Assembly: GCA_031553195.1 (NCBI GenBank) | Contig: JAVBLV010000001.1 | Coordinates: 1 to 64,000, forward strand | Direction of reading: 5' to 3' | DNA length: 64,000 nucleotides | DNA from: JAVBLV01 sp031553195 | Lineage (GTDB): Bacteria > Bacteroidota > Bacteroidia > Bacteroidales > P3 | Part shown: positions 16,962 to 25,471 of the stretch, piece by piece | Position numbering within the stretch: the stretch's first letter is position 1 | Layout: the number at the start of each line of letters is the position of its first letter | Translations under genes and position numbers: made by a program | The notes under the pieces: generated by a model | Told to the model about the DNA's origin: nothing | What the model saw: the letters and a program-made list of their open reading frames with translations, nothing else | Database searches by the model: none

Positions 16962-18719
16962 ATGACGCCTTTTCGAAGATTATCCATCAACAATCAGATT
17001 TTCTTGTATATCGTTTTGATACTTCTGTTTTTTACGGGAATCATTCTATTTATACAATATAACAGAGAAAAAGAATTCAGAAAGGGCCAACTGGAATCGA
17101 CGTTGATAAACTATAATTCTATTCTTTACAATTCAGTAAGTTCGGATTTGGAAGTGCAGAAGTTGGTGAATATCATCCGGCTTTTTCCCGATACAAATAT
17201 CAGGGTTTCTATTTTTGATAAAAACGGAAACGTCCTTTTCGATTCCCAGGTCGAACAACCCGAAACATTGCTTTCCCATGCAGACCGACCGGAATTTATC
17301 GATGCCCAGAAAAACGGAATAGGGCGAAGCATCCGTCTTTCAAATACGACAAAACAAAAATATTATTACCTCCTGCAAAATTTCGGGGAATATAATATCC
17401 GCACGGCTCTTCCTTACAATGTACATTTGATGGAGATACTTAAAGACGTTAATCTTCAATTTTTTTATTTAGTAGGAATACTGTTTCTATTTGTATTACT
17501 AGGTATCTGGTACATGAGCCGGATTTTTTATAAAGTGTTTATCCAGTTGAAAAACATCGCATCAAGAGTTGAAAATAAAGAACCTTTCGTAAACGCAAAA
17601 TTGTTTCATATCGATGAATTGAACGAAGCGAGCGAATATATTGCCAATACATACAATAAGTTATGCAAGGTCAAAGACGAATTGGTTTCTGAAAAAGAAA
17701 AATTATTTAAACATTTGTATCTATCCAAGGAAGGCTTGGCCATTTTTTCTGAAAACCGGCAACATATTATAGTTAATGAGCTGTTTATCCAATACATTAA
17801 TTTAATTTCCGTTTCTCAATTGAAGGAACCTGAAGGTATTTTTATATTAAAGGAATTCAGCGGAATTACGGCTTTTCTGGATAAAAACGAGAATAACGAA
17901 CTCCTCCGCGACGATATTGTAAAGGAAAATCTATTGATCGAAAGCAATAACCGGACTTTTTCGGTGCAATGTATTTTATTTGAAGACAAAAGTTTTGAAA
18001 TTTCAATCAACGACGTAACTCAGCAAGAAGAACAATATCAAATTAAAAGGCAACTCACTCAGAATATTGCCCATGAGTTAAAAACGCCTGTAAGCAGCAT
18101 TATGGGTTATTTGGAAACAATAATCAACTTTCCACAGTTGGAGGCCGAACGTAGACAATTTTATATTGAACGCACTTACGCCCAGGCAAACCGGTTGTCT
18201 CATCTGGTAAGCGAAATTTTACTACTTAACAAAATTGATTCGGGAAGCGAATTTTTTGAGAAAACAACGTTAAACCTGTCGGAAATTATTCGAAGCGTGT
18301 TAAACGACGCAACATTGCAAATAGAGCAAAAGCACGTAAAATTGAATCTCCGGATAAAAGAAGCCTTAGAAATGGAAGGAAATAGACTATTGTTATATTC
18401 CATTTTTAGAAATCTGATAGATAATTCTTTAGCCTATGCGGGCGAAAATTTTGAAATTATTTTAGACTGTTATCGCGAAGACGAAAACAAATATTATTTT
18501 TGCTATGCCGACACCGGAACAGGGGTTTCGAAAGAACATATAAACCGGATTTTCGATCGTTTTTACCGCATTGATAAGGGGCGTTCCCGAAAAGCGGGAG
18601 GAACCGGACTTGGTTTGGCCATTGTAAAGAACGCGATTATTTTTCATAAAGGAATGATTGGGGCGAAGAATCGCGACGGCGGCGGTTTAGAATTTTTATT
18701 CACCCTGGAAAAAAAATAA
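16962..18719 (+). CDS. Sensor histidine kinase (PhoR-like), partner of the preceding regulator
   Basis: Membrane sensor that phosphorylates the regulator at 16200. Of 585 residues, helix TM1 spans about 10-30, a periplasmic sensor domain follows (about 35-165), TM2 is at ~167-190, then a HAMP/linker and a PAS-like stretch (~230-350). The H-box AHELKTPVSS has the phospho-acceptor His371, and the ATPase domain follows with N (IFRNLIDNSLAY), G1 (YADTGTGV), F (RIFDRFYRID) and G2 (GGTGLGLAIV) motifs. The signal sensed is unknown. Confidence 0.93.
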   Translation: MTPFRRLSINNQIFLYIVLILLFFTGIILFIQYNREKEFRKGQLESTLINYNSILYNSVSSDLEVQKLVNIIRLFPDTNIRVSIFDKNGNVLFDSQVEQPETLLSHADRPEFIDAQKNGIGRSIRLSNTTKQKYYYLLQNFGEYNIRTALPYNVHLMEILKDVNLQFFYLVGILFLFVLLGIWYMSRIFYKVFIQLKNIASRVENKEPFVNAKLFHIDELNEASEYIANTYNKLCKVKDELVSEKEKLFKHLYLSKEGLAIFSENRQHIIVNELFIQYINLISVSQLKEPEGIFILKEFSGITAFLDKNENNELLRDDIVKENLLIESNNRTFSVQCILFEDKSFEISINDVTQQEEQYQIKRQLTQNIAHELKTPVSSIMGYLETIINFPQLEAERRQFYIERTYAQANRLSHLVSEILLLNKIDSGSEFFEKTTLNLSEIIRSVLNDATLQIEQKHVKLNLRIKEALEMEGNRLLLYSIFRNLIDNSLAYAGENFEIILDCYREDENKYYFCYADTGTGVSKEHINRIFDRFYRIDKGRSRKAGGTGLGLAIVKNAIIFHKGMIGAKNRDGGGLEFLFTLEKK

Positions 18720-18745
18720 TTCACGACAAAAGTTCCAAAAAAGTT

Positions 18746-18907
18746 TCTTGGTTGTCTAAATTTTATGAAAAAGATTTTGAGAGATAAAAATAGCGAGTTT
18801 GCAGGCGGGATTTTTCAAGAATAGTAGTGCTATTTGGTAAAAATTCCGACAAAAAATTTCATTTTTAGACTCAAAATACTTCATAGAAAAATTTTTAGAC
18901 AACCTCT
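18746..18907 (+). repeat. Palindromic 162-bp intergenic element, copy E
   Basis: Copy with a slightly changed left end (CTTGGTTGTCTAAA) and an intact right end (TTTAGACAACCTCT). It begins 27 bases after the histidine kinase stop, in a 460-base gene-free interval. Confidence 0.88.
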
Positions 18908-19068
18908 TAAAGACTTCTTCGCTGAATCTATTGAAACAAAAATCATCTCTGAATCCCATTACGCAACTCCCTAAATCGATATTTATGCCGGAATTTAAGC
19001 GCCATTCGTCAGCCTATGCATTTTTAAATTCAATTATAATTTTCGAGGAATAAATTTTAGAAAAAAGT

Positions 19069-19076
19069 TATCTTTG
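19069..19076 (+). promoter_or_regulatory. -7 element (TATCTTTG) before the barrel-protein gene
   Basis: TATCTTTG fits TAnnTTTG and lies 106 bases before the start at 19183. Nothing else is seen in 18908-19182. Confidence 0.4.
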
Positions 19077-19182
19077 TCTTGTATTTGTAAGAAAACGTTT
19101 GGTCTTTATTATACGGGCATGTCCCCGTTTTTGTAATCGTAATTTTGTGAATAACTGTATTTGAATAAATTAAAATATTTCC

Positions 19183-20355
19183 ATGAAAAAAATACTCTGC
19201 TTGCTCTTTTTATTGAATGCGACAAGTGTTTCCTTGCTTGCTCAAGAAAATTCCGATATTGCTTTACAGGAATTGATGAAAAACAATTATTCTTGCGAGA
19301 ATGCTTCGAATAAATGCGCATTATTATTTGTAGAATATTTTCAAGATGGGAAAATAGATTTAATTCCTGATTTAATAGATTATTGGGAGAGCATTTGCCG
19401 GAACAACGAAGCTTTGCAGAGAGCAAAAATTTTATACGCGTTAAACCAGAATCAATATAAGGATGTAATTATCAGAATCAATATTATTGATTTAATTCTT
19501 AATTACCAAAACAGAGAGCAAAGTTTTAAAGATGGGGATTACAGGGAAAAGTATCAGAAAGATAGAGAATATTTTTCGTACGTTCCTATAGGAGAGGATT
19601 TTGATAAATATACTAAAACGTTGGCAGGAAAAAACATAAACAAATACCCTAAAAAAAGTATCGAGTATGCCTGGTGCGAATTTTATTCCGGTCAGACCGA
19701 TTCATTGTTTTACAGAATCCAAAAGTTTAAATACCCCGATTCAAAATTAACCTATGGATATTACGATCATGTTAACCGGATTAAAACAATGATTGATTGG
19801 AATTGGGCTATTTCTACAGGCGTTTGGATTCCGATGGGAGAGATGGCTGCATTGGGCGTTCATCCCGAATTAGGCGTGGTATTCGGAGGGAAAGGAGGAA
19901 GGTTGAGCTGCGATTTCGATTTGTCGATACGGTTTTTGAATAGTTCTCATTACGACGCCAAGTGGGGAGACAGTATTTATAACACCAATCATTTTTTCGG
20001 CGCTTATATCGGATTAGACTTCGGTTGGGATTTATACAGAGGCAAGCAGAACAATCTTGTTTTATTGGGCGGTATCGGATGGGACGGATTCGAAGCAATT
20101 AGTTCGGAAATGTTAAATTCTTCGGATTATGCATTTGTTTCAAGTTATAACTTTAACTTTGGCGTTGGATTTATGCATCGTTTCAATGGCTCCGCGTATA
20201 TGAATATTCAGTTGAAATGCAATATAGTAAACTATACCATGAATAATGTGATAGATTATAAAGGCGTTCCTATTACTGTAAAAGTTCTTTTCGGCTCTAT
20301 TTCAAATCCTATGAAACGTTCTCTTTTGAAGAGAATGGAATATTTGGGCAAATAA
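19183..20355 (+). CDS. Secreted protein, probable outer-membrane beta-barrel, function unknown
   Basis: A 390-residue protein with a cleavable signal peptide (MKKILCLLFLLNATSVSLLAQ). The N-terminal half (about 25-190) is helical and charged with three Cys. The C-terminal half alternates hydrophobic and polar residues with Gly/aromatic turns (LGVVFGGKGGRLSCDFDLSI, FFGAYIGLDFGWDLY, YNFNFGVGFMHRF, NIQLKCNIVNY), as expected for barrel strands. I do not recognise the family. It stands between repeat copy E and the helicase gene. Confidence 0.65.
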   Translation: MKKILCLLFLLNATSVSLLAQENSDIALQELMKNNYSCENASNKCALLFVEYFQDGKIDLIPDLIDYWESICRNNEALQRAKILYALNQNQYKDVIIRINIIDLILNYQNREQSFKDGDYREKYQKDREYFSYVPIGEDFDKYTKTLAGKNINKYPKKSIEYAWCEFYSGQTDSLFYRIQKFKYPDSKLTYGYYDHVNRIKTMIDWNWAISTGVWIPMGEMAALGVHPELGVVFGGKGGRLSCDFDLSIRFLNSSHYDAKWGDSIYNTNHFFGAYIGLDFGWDLYRGKQNNLVLLGGIGWDGFEAISSEMLNSSDYAFVSSYNFNFGVGFMHRFNGSAYMNIQLKCNIVNYTMNNVIDYKGVPITVKVLFGSISNPMKRSLLKRMEYLGK

Positions 20356-20398
20356 CGAAACGAAGCAAAAATTACGATCAACTTTTTTGATTGTTTGA

Positions 20399-20406
20399 TA
20401 TATTTG
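20399..20406 (+). promoter_or_regulatory. -7 element (TATATTTG) next to the helicase start
   Basis: Ends eight bases before the ATG at 20415, so the mRNA would have almost no leader. This argues against the upstream TTG start. Confidence 0.5.
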
Positions 20407-20414
20407 CGAGAAAG

Positions 20415-22622
20415 ATGTCCAATAAGGAACCACAAACATTTACGCCCGACTTACAAAACAAATTTTTCCGGCTTGCCGCCGATTATGTAAATTACACGTC
20501 TCAGCATATTTTTTTGACGGGAAAGGCGGGAACGGGTAAAACTACCTTTTTAAAATACATAAAAAGAAACACTCACAAAGCAACGTTGGTTGTCGCGCCT
20601 ACGGGAGTCGCCGCCATTAATGCCGAAGGAGTTACCATTCATTCTTTGTTTCAGTTGCCTTTCGAACCCTTCCTTCCTTCTTTCGAAGGTCGCCGTTCGT
20701 ATCTTTCCGGAAGCAGGTTCCGCATGAACAAAACAAAGATAGACTTATTAAGAAAAGCGGAACTTCTAATTATCGACGAAGTCAGCATGCTCAGGGCTGA
20801 TATATTGGATGCCATTGATTATGTGCTAAAACATTATAGACGTTCCGACGAACCTTTTGGCGGTTTGCAAATGCTTTATATAGGAGATTTGTTTCAATTG
20901 CCCCCTGTGGTTGTTGACGGAGAATGGGAAATTCTGAAACAATACTATCGAAGTCCGTTTTTTTTTCACGCTAAGGCGATAGAAAAAAAGCCCCCGTTTT
21001 ACATAGAATTAAAGAAAATTTACCGCCAGAATGAGCAATGGTTTATCCGCTTATTAAATGCCATTCGCGAAAACAGACTCAGCAACGACGATATAGAACT
21101 GTTGAAATCTCGGTACAACCCCTATTTTCAACAAAACAACGATGACAAATATATTACGCTCTCTACCCATAATTATAAAGCCGACCGCATCAATCAATAT
21201 GAGTTAAGCAAATTGCCCGGGAAAATCCATTGTTTTGAAGGTAAAATCGAAGGTGATTTTTCTGAAAATATTTTGCCTACGGATAAAGTTTTATCATTGA
21301 AAGAAAATGCCCAGATAATGTTTGTTAAAAACGATGTCGGCGAACCCAGACGATACTATAACGGAAAAATTGCGACAATAACCCAAATAAAAGATGGAAA
21401 CATTACCGTAAAACTTGCCGATTCTGAAATGTCTTTGGTATTGGAAAAAGAAATATGGAAAAATATCAGATATGTACAAAACAAAGAAACCGGCGTAATT
21501 GAAGAGGAAGAACTGGGTTCTTTTACTCAGTATCCTATCCGTTTGGCTTGGGCGATAACCATTCACAAAAGTCAGGGACTTACTTTTGAGAAAGCCATTA
21601 TTGACGCGGGGAAGGCGTTTGCGCCCGGACAAGTATATGTGGCCCTTAGTCGTTGTACGACCCTGGAAGGTATTGTTCTTCACTCAGCCATTAACCCGGA
21701 TACCATAATGAGCGATCCGTTTGTGCTTCGGTTTGCAAACTCCGAACCGGAGGAAGAAGAATTACAAAGTTCGTTAACAAAACAAAAGAGGATTTATTGC
21801 CGGAATAGATTGATCGAAATGTTCGACTTCACAAAACTGCAGGAAGAAATCAAAATATGGAAAAACGCGCTTCCTCCAATGGAACAACTTTCTTGTTTCG
21901 AAGCTTCGCAACAAATGTCCGCTCAACTGATAGAATCCGTTCTTTTGTTATGCGAAACAGGCAACCGGTTCCAAAATCAATTATCCAGGCTCATTGCGGA
22001 ATTTGAACAAAACGGTAATATTGAGTCTTTGCAGGAGCGTGTAGAAAAAGGAACAAATTATTTTCGTCAGATCATAGAAAAAGAATTGTTGGAAGTCCTG
22101 CAAACACATCAGGTTCACTTCAAAAAAGAAAAAAAACTCAAAGAATATCTAAAAACGTTAGAAAATCTGAAAGTCTCCATCCGGTATTTTTTAACTAAAC
22201 TGGAAAGGGTCTTTTACGGAGAAATTGTATTATATGAAAAGACAGCTTATGTAGATGAAAGACAGGAGAATGCTCCCGACGGTTATGAAAAAGCCTCTGC
22301 CAAAAGACAGAAAAATGATTCGGCGGCGCTGAGTTTGAGTATGTTCAAATCGGGACAAACGATGGAACAAATTGCAAAAGAAAGAGGATTGGTTGAAAGT
22401 ACGATAGGCTCTCATTTATGCGTATATGTTCAAACCGGAGAATTATCTGTTTACGACCTTGTTCCCAATGAAGCGAGAGTAAAGGCAATCCTGCAAATAA
22501 TCAAAGATTATGAAGGAGCGGCTCTTTCCCCTATTAAAGAGCAATTGGGAGAAGATTTCTCTTACACCGAAATCCGGGCCGTGATGAATCATGTTTTATG
22601 GGAAAAAAGAAGTAATGAATAA
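20415..22622 (+). CDS. PIF1/RecD-type helicase with C-terminal helix-turn-helix domain
   Basis: SF1B DNA helicase. With the ATG at 20415 the chain has 735 residues. The ATPase core (about 15-440) shows Walker A (GKAGTGKTTFLK), APTGVAAINAEG, the DEVSMLR Walker B, GDLFQLPPV and the late motifs WAITIHKSQGLTFE and VYVALSRCTTLEGI. About 200 helical, charged residues follow, then an HTH_40-like domain (about 640-735; GQTMEQIAKERGLVESTIGS) of the kind found at the end of RecQ/YpbB proteins. This domain order occurs in Bacteroidota helicases of unknown specific role; involvement in replication-fork or G4 processing is family inference. Confidence 0.87.
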   Translation: MSNKEPQTFTPDLQNKFFRLAADYVNYTSQHIFLTGKAGTGKTTFLKYIKRNTHKATLVVAPTGVAAINAEGVTIHSLFQLPFEPFLPSFEGRRSYLSGSRFRMNKTKIDLLRKAELLIIDEVSMLRADILDAIDYVLKHYRRSDEPFGGLQMLYIGDLFQLPPVVVDGEWEILKQYYRSPFFFHAKAIEKKPPFYIELKKIYRQNEQWFIRLLNAIRENRLSNDDIELLKSRYNPYFQQNNDDKYITLSTHNYKADRINQYELSKLPGKIHCFEGKIEGDFSENILPTDKVLSLKENAQIMFVKNDVGEPRRYYNGKIATITQIKDGNITVKLADSEMSLVLEKEIWKNIRYVQNKETGVIEEEELGSFTQYPIRLAWAITIHKSQGLTFEKAIIDAGKAFAPGQVYVALSRCTTLEGIVLHSAINPDTIMSDPFVLRFANSEPEEEELQSSLTKQKRIYCRNRLIEMFDFTKLQEEIKIWKNALPPMEQLSCFEASQQMSAQLIESVLLLCETGNRFQNQLSRLIAEFEQNGNIESLQERVEKGTNYFRQIIEKELLEVLQTHQVHFKKEKKLKEYLKTLENLKVSIRYFLTKLERVFYGEIVLYEKTAYVDERQENAPDGYEKASAKRQKNDSAALSLSMFKSGQTMEQIAKERGLVESTIGSHLCVYVQTGELSVYDLVPNEARVKAILQIIKDYEGAALSPIKEQLGEDFSYTEIRAVMNHVLWEKRSNE

Positions 22623-22671
22623 TAATATTTTGACTTTTCGGTTTCTTAATTGATTTAAATGAATTGAAAAA

Positions 22672-23421
22672 ATGATAGACGTAATTATTGTCGATGACGA
22701 AGAACCTGCAAGAAGTTTAATCCGCTATTATTTGCAGGATTATTCCGAAATAAGAATCATAGGGGAGGCGACTAATGGATTCGACGCCATGAAGATGATC
22801 AAAGAGCAAAATCCGCAATTGGTTTTTTTGGATATTCAGATGCCTAAATTGACAGGCTTCGAGATGTTGGAAATTATTGACGGTTTTCCTGAAATTATTT
22901 TTTCTACAGCCTATGACCAATTTGCCATTCGGGCGTTTGAACTAAATGCGGTAGATTACCTATTGAAACCCTATTCTAAACAACGTTTTGACTCCGCCGT
23001 ACAAAAAGCGTTAGAAAAAATTCTGTCGGGAAAAGGAACCCATCCGGGCATTTCTTCTCCATTCAAAAAAATGCCTGCGCAATCGTTGCCCTCGTTAACA
23101 AGAATTGCAATTAAAGACCGGCAACAAATCTATGTTGTTCAAATTCAAGATGTCGATTATATTGAAGCTGCCGGCGATTATGTAAAAATATATTCCGGAA
23201 AGGGTTCTTTCCTTAAGGAAAAAACGATGAAATATTTTGAGGAAAATCTTTCCCCGCAACAGTTTGTCCGTATTCACCGCTCTTTCATTGTCAACGTAGA
23301 CAAGGTGGAAAAAGTTGAGATATTGGATAAGGAAGTTTACAGAGTTTACCTTAAAACCGGCGCCGTTCTGAAAGCCAGCAGCGCAGGATATAAAGCGTTG
23401 AAAGAAGCGGTAAAACTTTAG
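22672..23421 (+). CDS. LytTR-family DNA-binding response regulator
   Basis: A 249-residue regulator with a CheY-like receiver (acidic pair in IVDDEEPARS, Asp54 in VFLDIQMPKLTG, Lys in LLKPYSK), a Ser/Pro linker and a LytTR domain (about 140-249; DVDYIEAAGDYVKIY, FVRIHRSFIVNVDKVE). Such regulators normally pair with a LytS/YehU-type kinase encoded next to them. No intact one is present nearby; the only trace in the window is the C-terminal remnant at 32505-32711, about 9 kb away. Confidence 0.93.
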   Translation: MIDVIIVDDEEPARSLIRYYLQDYSEIRIIGEATNGFDAMKMIKEQNPQLVFLDIQMPKLTGFEMLEIIDGFPEIIFSTAYDQFAIRAFELNAVDYLLKPYSKQRFDSAVQKALEKILSGKGTHPGISSPFKKMPAQSLPSLTRIAIKDRQQIYVVQIQDVDYIEAAGDYVKIYSGKGSFLKEKTMKYFEENLSPQQFVRIHRSFIVNVDKVEKVEILDKEVYRVYLKTGAVLKASSAGYKALKEAVKL

Positions 23422-23465
23422 AGATTGTCTCAAAATCTTTTCCATAAAAATTTCGACGACCTCTT
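23421..23465 (-). repeat. 45-bp internal-deletion form of the palindromic element
   Basis: The reverse complement begins AGAGGTCGTCGAAATTTTTA and continues as the left ~36 bases of the 162-bp element, then passes directly into ACAATCTCT, the other terminus. The middle ~115 bases are missing. It starts right at the LytTR regulator stop. Confidence 0.7.
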
Positions 23466-23477
23466 AGTAACTTAATT

Positions 23478-23915
23478 CTAACGGCTAATTTCTATTTTCC
23501 TCGCTAAATCTTTAAAAGCTTCGGGGATCCTTTCCGAAGTCTGAGTCTGATGGTTAAATCCCGCCATGATGGTCCTGCATACGCATTTTATTTTCTCGCC
23601 GCACACAATGCGTTGGATAAATTCGACGCTTTTTTCTCCAAAGCCGGTTATTTTGGTTTGTACAAAAATCTCTTCCTGAGCAAATACAGGTTGGTAAAAG
23701 TCTGTTTCGTAATGAACAATAATGAACGGGGCCCTCTCTTCATAAATTAATTCCGGGTTCAGAAACTGAAAATAACAGACTTTTCCATAGTCGAAATAGC
23801 TCATCAATACTGTATTGTTTACATGCCCCATTCTGTCGATGTCGTCAAAACGAATTTGAATAGGAACGCGATGATGAAATATAAATTCATTAAATGTTTT
23901 TTTCTCTGCACTCAT
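23478..23915 (-). CDS. Acyl-CoA thioesterase of the 4HBT/YbgC hotdog family
   Basis: A 145-residue single hotdog domain. IRFDDIDRMGHVNNTVLMSYFD carries the family's catalytic Asp (usually D-x-x-x-x-GHVNN), and the C-terminal half gives the remaining strands. Hydrolyses acyl-CoA thioesters in the cytoplasm; chain length and physiological role are not predictable. Stand-alone minus-strand gene. Confidence 0.88.
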   Translation of the reverse strand: MSAEKKTFNEFIFHHRVPIQIRFDDIDRMGHVNNTVLMSYFDYGKVCYFQFLNPELIYEERAPFIIVHYETDFYQPVFAQEEIFVQTKITGFGEKSVEFIQRIVCGEKIKCVCRTIMAGFNHQTQTSERIPEAFKDLARKIEISR

Positions 23916-24033
23916 TAAAATATTAATAAAGCTTTATGGTATTATTTGATTTTCAATAATTCAATTGACCCAGACGCAAGAATGTATAAATTGATAACGT
24001 TCCGGGTAAAATCCGAAAAATTCTTCCGGAACT

Positions 24034-25236
24034 CTAGTTCGTGGGTTTTCCTACAATTGCCAATCCTCCTTCGGCTGTTTCCTTATACAAGCTCGGCAAA
24101 TCTTTTCCTGTAAGTTTCATTGTTTCTACTACTTTGTCAAAACTGATAAAATGTCTCCCGTCTGACATCATAGAGTAAAATGTAGCATCCAGCGCCCTTA
24201 AAGCGGCAAATGCATTTCTTTCTATGCAAGGGATCTGAACCAATCCGCAAACAGGGTCGCAAGTCAACCCTAAGTGATGTTCAAGTCCCATTTCAGCCGC
24301 GTACTCTATTTGAGTGGGACTGCCTCCAAACAACTGATTGGCCGCCGCTGCCGCAATGGAACAAGCCGAACCGATTTCTCCCTGACAGCCTACCTCGGCG
24401 CCGGAAATCGAAGCGTTTGTCTTAATCACATTAGCAAATAAGCCTGCTGTAGCTAATGCTTCCAAAATGGTTTTATCCGAAAAATCGTGGTTGGTTTTTA
24501 AATGATATAATACAGCCGGCAATACGCCCGAAGACCCGCAAGTGGGCGCCGTTACAATTTTTCCCCCGCAGGCATTGTGTTCTGCTACTGCCAGCGCATA
24601 TGAAATAATTAATGCTCTGTTTTGTAAAGAGGGTTTATAACTTTTGGCTTTTTCATGATACGACCGCGCTTTTCGCCTTAGGTGCAAACCTCCGGGCATT
24701 GCGCCTTCTGTTTCGAGGCCTTCCCGGACGGAAGATTGCATTACTTTCCAAATCTCCAGTAAAAAATCCCAGATTTCCGGGCCTTCATGTTCGGCAACAT
24801 ACTCCCAATATGTTTTTCCCTTTTTCTCTACCCAGTTTAATATATCTGTAATCTTGCTCAATTCATACACGCGCTCAACAGAAAATTTTGTGTTTTCATC
24901 AGCTAATGCCCCACCCCCAACGCTAAAAATAGTCCATGTGTCCGTTATTTTGCCGTCAGCGTCTAACGCTTCAAATTTCATCCCATTACTGTGAAAGGAA
25001 AGAAAAACAGAGGGTTCCCAAATTAATTCGACAACGGTTGGAGACATGGCTTCAATAATTGCTTTATCGGTTAAGTGGCCTATTCCGGTCGCCGCTAAAC
25101 TGCCATATAATGTAATCTGATATTTATGTGCCTGAGGATTTTTGTTTTTAAACTGCGTAGCGGCTCTTTTTGGCGCTATGGTGTGACTGCTGGAAGGTCC
25201 GTTTCCTATTTGAAAAATTTTTTTGATCGATTCCAT
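24034..25236 (-). CDS. sdaA: L-serine ammonia-lyase, iron-sulfur type, single chain
   Basis: Deaminates L-serine to pyruvate and ammonia using an oxygen-sensitive [4Fe-4S] cluster. The 400-residue chain joins the beta domain (1-150; GPSSSHTIAPKRA) and the alpha domain (about 165-400) with APTCGSSGVLPA, SISGAEVGCQGEIGSACS and LTCDPVCGLVQIPC, which contain the cluster cysteines and substrate motifs. A serine-specific site is suggested by SSSHT. A good promoter lies just upstream, giving a leader of about 14 bases. It fits amino-acid fermentation. Confidence 0.94.
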   Translation of the reverse strand: MESIKKIFQIGNGPSSSHTIAPKRAATQFKNKNPQAHKYQITLYGSLAATGIGHLTDKAIIEAMSPTVVELIWEPSVFLSFHSNGMKFEALDADGKITDTWTIFSVGGGALADENTKFSVERVYELSKITDILNWVEKKGKTYWEYVAEHEGPEIWDFLLEIWKVMQSSVREGLETEGAMPGGLHLRRKARSYHEKAKSYKPSLQNRALIISYALAVAEHNACGGKIVTAPTCGSSGVLPAVLYHLKTNHDFSDKTILEALATAGLFANVIKTNASISGAEVGCQGEIGSACSIAAAAANQLFGGSPTQIEYAAEMGLEHHLGLTCDPVCGLVQIPCIERNAFAALRALDATFYSMMSDGRHFISFDKVVETMKLTGKDLPSLYKETAEGGLAIVGKPTN

Positions 25237-25254
25237 TGGATTCTTCTTTATTTA

Positions 25255-25285
25255 CAAAAGTACAAAATAGGGAGTGAACAGACAA
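25255..25285 (-). promoter_or_regulatory. Bacteroidota-type promoter for the serine dehydratase gene
   Basis: On the minus strand TTG (25285-25283), a 20-base spacer and TACTTTTG (25262-25255): a near-ideal -33/-7 pair. Confidence 0.65.
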
Positions 25286-25418
25286 GAGCAGATACGCGAC
25301 AGATTGAAACCTCGGTTCTGTATAATGCATATAAATTGTTTCATGGAATAAATGATTTAAGCAAAATTGAAACCGTTTCTATATGAAATGGAAATTCCCG
25401 GCATTCAACATTTTTTGC

Positions 25419-25426
25419 TACCTTTG
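25419..25426 (+). promoter_or_regulatory. -7 element (TACCTTTG) for cysS
   Basis: TACCTTTG 45 bases before the cysS start. Confidence 0.5.
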
Positions 25427-25471
25427 CGATTGTATTTTCTATATGAACTCCTTTAAACTACTGTATAATCA

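Noticed and set aside
1..18907. Regularly recurring repeats read as a possible CRISPR array
   Set aside because: Copies are 162 bp, palindromic and separated by whole genes, with no short spacers and no cas genes.
23999..24032. Hairpin GTTCCGG/CCGGAAC beyond the serine dehydratase stop as a terminator
   Set aside because: Only 7 bp with a 20-base loop and no T-run; not strong enough to list as a feature.
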